From the NCBI GenBank assembly GCA_023443925.1, contig JAEZSL010000332.1, forward strand, positions 1 to 16,520: 16,520 nucleotides of DNA, written 5' to 3'. This document shows positions 12,452 through 16,520 of this stretch, piece by piece. The notes below the pieces were generated by a model that had not been told where the DNA came from, made no database searches, and worked only from the letters and a program-made list of their open reading frames with translations. Both the position numbers and the translations under genes were made by a program. Source of the stretch: Bacillota bacterium (lineage in GTDB: Bacteria; Bacillota_A; Clostridia; Lachnospirales; Lachnospiraceae). Position 1 is the first letter of the stretch. The number at the start of each line of letters is the position of its first letter.

Positions 12452-13762
12452 TTGAATTTCATGAAAGCAAAAAGCATAAAAACCAGGATACTGATTCCGG
12501 TATCTCTAATTATGCTGCTTGGATTTGCGGCAATCTGTACAGGAGTTTATTTTAAGGTTCAGTCTGTTGCAAAGGATGCTGTAGGGAATGCATCCTATCA
12601 GCTGGGCGGTGATTTCATACTGTATCTGCTGTTACTGTGTCTTATTGTATTTATTATTTTAATGGTGCTTTTTCTTACAGTTATAACGCAAGTATTAAAA
12701 CCGGTGTTTCAGATGCTGACATCGTTAAAAGAAATAGCATCCGGCAATTTTTCGGGAGTAATTGATATAAAAGCAGAAGGTGAATTAAATACCTATGCAC
12801 AGCATGTAAACCAGATACAGATGAAAATGGGAGATTTCATCAGCACAGTAAAAGAATCAGTTTCGATCGTGGCGGCAGCTTCCGGGGAGATGAAACATTC
12901 CTCCGGTGATATGAATGCTATATCAGAACGGGTGACCCAGTCCATAGTACAGTTAGCTGAGGGTGCAACCCAGCAGGCTGAATCTGCCGAAAGCGGAAGT
13001 GTTCGGATTAATAATATCGTGGAAACGATTGAATGCATCGCCCTAGACATGAATTCTTCGGAAAAACTTGCAGAAGATGCAATTGAAGCGATGACTGCCG
13101 TAAAGGATTCCATTCGTTACCAGGAAGAAAAGATGGAAGAGAATAAGGAAATCTCTGCCCAGATGGGCAATGCCATATCTGATCTGATGGAAAAATCAAA
13201 AGAAATCGGTAAGATACTGCAAGTTATCCAGGGTGTGGCACAACAGACAAATCTGCTGGCTTTAAATGCTGCTATTGAAGCTGCAAGGGCCGGTGAGCAT
13301 GGAAGAGGCTTTGCGGTTGTATCGGAAGAAATCCGTAAACTGGCGGAACAGTCCGGTGAATCCAGCAAACAGATAACTGAAATTATAACTGATGTACAGG
13401 CCGGTATTGAAAATACCGTAATGCAGATTCAAAAGGCTGACATGCTGTCCGGTGAACAGGAAACTGCATTATCCCAGACAGTTTCATCCATTGGAGATAT
13501 TACATATAAAGTAGAATCCATCGCCACGAAAGTAAAGGCAGTCTGTGGCACCACCGAATCCCTGACGGAAGATGCCAAGCAGGCTGGAGACATGGTTGCC
13601 ACCATAGCCAGCATATCGGAAGAAACGGCCGCCGGTACACAAGAAGTATCTTCCTCCGTTGAAGAACAGAATGTCTTGATTCAGATGATTACAGAGTGTT
13701 CCACCGAACTTTTTACAATAGCAGAAGAATTAAAACAAAACATTGATAGTTTTCACATGTAA
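12452..13762 (+). CDS. Methyl-accepting chemotaxis protein without an external sensor domain
   Basis: A 436-residue chemotaxis-type transducer. TM1 is about residues 12-34 and TM2 about 54-80, leaving only some 20 residues outside the membrane, far too few for a dCache, sCache or four-helix sensor. A HAMP-like linker follows (about 78-132), then a long coiled coil with the signalling tip at 261-299 ([36 protein letters not shown]), which binds CheA/CheW. No C-terminal CheR-tethering pentapeptide is seen. The start is TTG at 12452: GGAGGT (12438-12443) is 8 nt away, against 17 nt for the ATG at 12461. Expression is under a c-di-GMP-I riboswitch. Input may come from the membrane, the cytoplasm or a partner such as the downstream SpoIIAA-like protein. 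Confidence 0.94.
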   Translation: MNFMKAKSIKTRILIPVSLIMLLGFAAICTGVYFKVQSVAKDAVGNASYQLGGDFILYLLLLCLIVFIILMVLFLTVITQVLKPVFQMLTSLKEIASGNFSGVIDIKAEGELNTYAQHVNQIQMKMGDFISTVKESVSIVAAASGEMKHSSGDMNAISERVTQSIVQLAEGATQQAESAESGSVRINNIVETIECIALDMNSSEKLAEDAIEAMTAVKDSIRYQEEKMEENKEISAQMGNAISDLMEKSKEIGKILQVIQGVAQQTNLLALNAAIEAARAGEHGRGFAVVSEEIRKLAEQSGESSKQITEIITDVQAGIENTVMQIQKADMLSGEQETALSQTVSSIGDITYKVESIATKVKAVCGTTESLTEDAKQAGDMVATIASISEETAAGTQEVSSSVEEQNVLIQMITECSTELFTIAEELKQNIDSFHM

Positions 13763-13771
13763 TCTGGTAAG

Positions 13772-13809
13772 AATGGAATTGGTTTTCTCCTAATTTGGAG
13801 AATTCCATT
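13772..13809 (+). other. Hairpin between MCP and downstream gene
   Basis: AATGGAATT (13772-13780) pairs with AATTCCATT (13801-13809), with an inner CTCC/GGAG helix (13787-13790/13797-13800). No T run follows, so read-through to the 13838 gene is likely; it may be a processing or attenuation site. The TTCTCC strand could instead pair with the AGGAGG ribosome site at 13826-13831. Confidence 0.5.
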
Positions 13810-13837
13810 TCAAAATATAATTATAGGAGGTTATATT

Positions 13838-14224
13838 ATGTTAATTACGCATCCAAAGGGCCTTTATACCATTAAGTATGATGCAGCAAGAAAGGTAGTC
13901 TATGAAGCACCGGTTGGGCTTTGGACAAAAGAAGAATACGCAGAATACCATAGTCAGTATGTTAATAAAATCGGGCCGGAAATCGGCAAGCAGCCGTGGG
14001 CTATCTGCACTGATCTCAGAAAATACAAAATCTCCGATCTTGGTGATGTAATGGCAAAACATATAGAATGGCTTACCGAGAACAATGTTAAATACAGCGC
14101 CATGATCGTTGACAGTGCCATTGTTAAAATGCAGATTAATCGGGCAGTGGGTGTTAAAATCCCCCAGCAGGCATTTTTAAATGAAACAGAAGCCGAGGAA
14201 TGGCTGAAATCAAAAGGATTTTAG
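13838..14224 (+). CDS. Small SpoIIAA/STAS-like protein, function unknown
   Basis: A 128-residue soluble protein with no signal peptide or membrane segment. The pattern of alternating strands and helices (YTIKYDAARKVVYEAPVG, residues 10-27, then WAICTDLRKYK 54-64, SAMIVDS 87-93 and a final AFLNETEAEEWLKSKGF 112-128) resembles SpoIIAA-like/STAS proteins, whose members often end in a similar Glu-rich EAxxWL helix. The match is by fold style, not a diagnostic motif. Ribosome site AGGAGG lies 6 nt before the ATG. It follows the MCP by 75 bp and precedes a strong terminator, so it is probably co-transcribed with the MCP and shares the c-di-GMP riboswitch. A role as a cytoplasmic partner or input for the sensor-less receptor is an inference from this linkage. 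Confidence 0.7.
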   Translation: MLITHPKGLYTIKYDAARKVVYEAPVGLWTKEEYAEYHSQYVNKIGPEIGKQPWAICTDLRKYKISDLGDVMAKHIEWLTENNVKYSAMIVDSAIVKMQINRAVGVKIPQQAFLNETEAEEWLKSKGF

Positions 14225-14252
14225 TATACAATAACAGGGGCTATTAAGAAAA

Positions 14253-14296
14253 CAGCGGGGAATGATTCATAGAATCATTTCCCGCTGAATTTATTT
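14253..14296. terminator. Strong terminator between convergent units
   Basis: A 16-bp stem pairs CAGCGGGGAATGATTC (14253-14268) with 14272-14287 with one G-T wobble and a three-base loop. AATTTATTT follows on the + strand, and TTTTCTTAAT on the minus strand. It ends the MCP/SpoIIAA-like transcript and can also stop the facing AraC transcript. Confidence 0.85.
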
Positions 14297-14378
14297 AAAA
14301 GAATGTCTGCACGAAATAGTTTTTACTGCGCCTGTACTTGGTTATCAGGAAGTTAAACTTAACGTACATCAGAAACAA

Positions 14379-15071
14379 TTAATGAATAAATTCTCTTGGA
14401 GTACAGCCATTTTTTTTTCTAAATAATTTCGCAAAGTATGAAAGGCTATTGAATCCAAGCATTTCTGAAATCTCTGATATGGAATAGCTAGAATTTATAA
14501 GAAGGTTTTCAGCCTCCTCCATCTTTTGATTAATAATGTATTCCGTCATTAAGATACCTACCTCTGACTTAAACTTAGCGGTTAAATAATTAGGATGTAA
14601 ATTAACTGCAGCTGCAACATCCTTTAAACTGCACTTTTCATAAAGGTGCTGCTGTATATATTGGATGGAACGGCGAATGGGTAAAGAATAGGTTTTTAAC
14701 CTGCCTTCTTTAACAAGCTCAATGTAATGCCGAAAAACATCCGTAACGATAAGCTCCCAGTTATTATCAATATTATTTTGTTGTTCCAGTTCGTTAATAT
14801 AATAATCTCCCAAAGCATAACAACGTTTATCATCTGCACCAAGATCGGCGGCATGGCGGCATGTAACTGCAATCATACATATTATGCTGTTTTTAATATG
14901 CCTCATTGGTTGTGAAGCCAAGGGTAATCCACTCATAGATAAAGTCAAGGTTTCTAAGCCATTACCATTTAGTATTTCATTAAATAATTTTCGTTCCGTA
15001 TCCCGGGAATAATGACTATATCCCGATATCAGAAGCTTCTTCATCTCAAGTTCCGCTTTTCTTCGACTCAT
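14379..15071 (-). CDS. AraC-family transcriptional regulator
   Basis: A 230-residue regulator. The C-terminal AraC/XylS DNA-binding domain (about 131-230) has both helix-turn-helix units: LKDVAAAVNLHPNYLTAKFKSE (149-170) and ISEISEMLGFNSLSYFAKLFRK (198-219), ending with the usual GCTPREFIH. The N-terminal part (1-125) is not a cupin; it is a helical region with NSIICMIAVTCRHAADLGAD (61-80) and a YALGDYYINELE helix (85-96), as found in many clostridial AraC proteins. No ligand can be deduced. AGGAGGG lies 3 nt before the ATG at 15071. It is divergent from the beta-mannosidase gene at 15382 across 310 bp with several palindromes, so control of mannoside use is the natural hypothesis. Confidence 0.92.
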   Translation of the reverse strand: MSRRKAELEMKKLLISGYSHYSRDTERKLFNEILNGNGLETLTLSMSGLPLASQPMRHIKNSIICMIAVTCRHAADLGADDKRCYALGDYYINELEQQNNIDNNWELIVTDVFRHYIELVKEGRLKTYSLPIRRSIQYIQQHLYEKCSLKDVAAAVNLHPNYLTAKFKSEVGILMTEYIINQKMEEAENLLINSSYSISEISEMLGFNSLSYFAKLFRKKNGCTPREFIH

Positions 15072-15381
15072 ATTCCCTCCTGTCTTTTAAGTAATAGATA
15101 TATAAAAATTCAGTATTCCGCTTACCAGGACCACGTTATAAAAGAATTCAATTAAAAATTTCTTCTGCATTAAAATAATTTTGATAATATTAATATTATT
15201 TTATAATTATATACTATTTTGTGATAATATTGCAATGCAAATAATAGTTTTTGTATATTTTATACAAAAACATTAGATGGATGTTGTTTGGGTTATTATA
15301 ACTAAGAGCAAAATGGTCAAGAGTGATTTTAACAAGAAGGTTAGATCCTGAGTTAAAATATTTAAAGGAGGATTATGTAAA
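15072..15381. other. 310-bp divergent AraC/mannosidase intergenic region
   Basis: No gene is seen. It is very AT-rich with several palindromic or repeated sites: a perfect ATAATATTAATATTAT (15184-15199), GATAATATT twice (15183-15191 and 15223-15231), a TTGCA-a-TGCAA dyad (15230-15240) and a 25-bp dyad at 15247-15271. A possible mannosidase promoter is TTGCAA (15230-15235) with TATATT (15254-15259) at 18 bp, weakly supported. Confidence 0.55.
15247..15271. promoter_or_regulatory. 25-bp dyad, candidate operator for mannosidase control
   Basis: GTTTTTGTATA (15247-15257) and TATACAAAAAC (15261-15271) are perfect 11-bp inverted arms around TTT. It lies about 110 bp before the mannosidase start and overlaps the candidate -10. 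AraC proteins usually bind direct repeats, so a different regulator or a minus-strand terminator-like role is also possible. Confidence 0.45.
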
Positions 15382-16520
15382 ATGGTAAAAATTGATTTAA
15401 ACGGAAAATGGGAAATGAAGAATGTTAGGAAAGAGGAGTGGATGAATGCATCAGTTCCTGGAACAGTTTTTTCTGATTTGCTTCAGGCGGGCCTTGTTGA
15501 GGACCCCTTTTACAGAGACAACGAGGATAAGATACAGGAGTTGTTTTTGGAGGATTATGAATATATAAGGGACTTTGAAGTTTTGGGTTGTCATCTGGAA
15601 AATGATGAAGTAATGCTTTGCTGTGAAGGTCTTGATACATTAGCGGACGTTTATGTAAACAAACAGCTGATTGCAAATACGGAAAATATGCACAGGACTT
15701 ATAAATTTGATGTTAAGAATATTCTTGTGGCAGGCAAAAACGAAATTCATATTGTATTTCACTCGCCAAAGAAGTATATAAATAGCAAAGCTGAGTTCAG
15801 TAAACTTCCAAGTGTCTTAGGAAATAACGGTTTAGATCACATCAGAAAAGCACAGTGTGCCTTTGGGTGGGACTGGGGGTTGAGTCTTCCTGATTCAGGT
15901 ATATGGAAGAATATATTTATCGAGTGCAGCAGTACAGCAGTAATCGATGAATTTTACATAACCCAACAGCATGAGAAGGATAAAGTAACACTTCAGACGA
16001 ACATTGATTTTAAGGTATGGAGTGACAAGCCGCTTCATGCGGAGATAGCAGTAACGGGACCGGACAACAAAGTGATAAATGCGAAAGGACAGGTTGATGC
16101 AGTTAGTAAGAAATATACTGCTAATATTGAGATTGCTGATCCGAAGCTTTGGTGGCCTAACGGATATGGTGAACAACCGTTATACGAAGTATTAATGCTT
16201 TTAAAGGACGGAGATACCGTAATCGACACAAGAAAGATAAACATAGGTTTAAGGACAATCGTGCTTAGGCAGGAAAATGATGAATGGGGTAAATCCTATG
16301 AATTTGTGGTTAATGGCAAGGCAATTTTTATAAGAGGCTCAAATTTAATAATAGAAGACAGCGTAGTTACCAGGTATTCTCCAAAGCGCACCAAAAAAAT
16401 GCTTCAGGACTGTGTAGAAGCAAATTTTAACTGTGTGAGAGTATGGGGAGGAGCCTTTTATCCTTATGACAATTTTTATGAGACCTGTGATAAGCTGGGA
16501 CTCATTATCTACCAGGATTT
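15382..16520 (+). CDS. Beta-mannosidase, GH2 family (3' end beyond window)
   Basis: A 379-codon partial frame, open to the window end. It encodes a glycoside hydrolase family 2 beta-mannosidase, which removes terminal beta-D-mannose from mannan oligosaccharides. The N-terminal galactose-binding-like domain (about 1-180) includes VPGTVFSDLL (24-33) and FGWDWG (161-166); an Ig-like domain follows (about 185-295) with WWPNGYGEQPLY (257-268); the TIM barrel starts with FIRGSNLIIEDS (316-327) and NCVRVWGGAFY (350-360). The catalytic acid and nucleophile glutamates lie beyond the window. Usual GH2 mannosidases read GxNWIPxDS where this one has GSNLIIEDS, a change near the active-site rim. No signal peptide, so it is cytosolic and acts on imported oligosaccharides. 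AGGAGG lies about 10 nt before the ATG; a nearer ATG at 15375 is followed at once by a stop. Confidence 0.92.
   Translation, partial: MVKIDLNGKWEMKNVRKEEWMNASVPGTVFSDLLQAGLVEDPFYRDNEDKIQELFLEDYEYIRDFEVLGCHLENDEVMLCCEGLDTLADVYVNKQLIANTENMHRTYKFDVKNILVAGKNEIHIVFHSPKKYINSKAEFSKLPSVLGNNGLDHIRKAQCAFGWDWGLSLPDSGIWKNIFIECSSTAVIDEFYITQQHEKDKVTLQTNIDFKVWSDKPLHAEIAVTGPDNKVINAKGQVDAVSKKYTANIEIADPKLWWPNGYGEQPLYEVLMLLKDGDTVIDTRKINIGLRTIVLRQENDEWGKSYEFVVNGKAIFIRGSNLIIEDSVVTRYSPKRTKKMLQDCVEANFNCVRVWGGAFYPYDNFYETCDKLGLIIYQD

Noticed and set aside
12793..13368. Several antisense frames in the MCP gene
   Set aside because: Expected shadows of repetitive helical coding sequence rich in Glu, Ala and Ser codons.
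15375..15380. Upstream ATG before the mannosidase
   Set aside because: It is followed immediately by TAA and lies only 3 nt after the ribosome site; the ATG at 15382 opens the real frame.

Overview
The window looks like chromosomal DNA of a low-GC, endospore-forming clostridium, most likely a plant-polysaccharide-degrading member of the Lachnospiraceae. The basis is AT-rich intergenic DNA, strong AGGAGG-type ribosome sites, sigma-A-like promoters, two SleB-type LysM hydrolases, a GEMM-I (c-di-GMP-I) riboswitch, and an AraC regulator divergent from a GH2 beta-mannosidase. Assignment below family level is not possible by eye. No rRNA, tRNA, CRISPR array, transposase or phage gene was found.

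Layout. 1-4500: mostly single genes on the + strand. These are a nitroreductase, a DUF445 membrane-anchored protein, a small polytopic membrane protein, a structured 459-bp gap, a D-2-hydroxyacid dehydrogenase (probably NADP-linked) and a second small nitroreductase behind a 28-bp dyad. 4550-6450: an 18-bp tandem repeat, then a minus-strand pair of DUF606/YdcZ-type small transporters divergent from a YeiL-like Crp/Fnr regulator, with a perfect 16-bp palindrome between them. 6500-8500: a 94-bp nested hairpin (terminator or MITE-like), then two minus-strand paralogues for secreted LysM-LysM-SleB cell-wall hydrolases. 8900-11950: a three-gene + operon of a GAF-domain protein, a ThDP-dependent IlvB-like enzyme and an SDR reductase. 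The ThDP enzyme carries an in-frame 18-bp (hexapeptide) minisatellite in an interdomain linker. 12000-14300: a consensus promoter, a long leader with a c-di-GMP-I riboswitch and intrinsic terminator, a second folded leader segment, an MCP lacking an external sensor domain, and a small SpoIIAA/STAS-like protein. 14379-16520: an AraC regulator (minus) divergent from a beta-mannosidase (plus) that runs off the window end.

How the parts work together. The clearest regulatory unit is the c-di-GMP riboswitch over the chemotaxis receptor: the receptor has almost no extracellular domain, so the second messenger acts on receptor supply. The GAF-ThDP-SDR operon reads as a small carboligation/decarboxylation plus ketoreduction pathway of unknown product. 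The transporter/Crp pair and the AraC/mannosidase pair are classic divergent regulator-target arrangements. The least ordinary signals are two 18-bp-period minisatellites about 5.3 kb apart, one coding and one intergenic, and several elaborate RNA-like stem-loops (2401-2444, 6502-6595, 12343-12410) that no gene explains.
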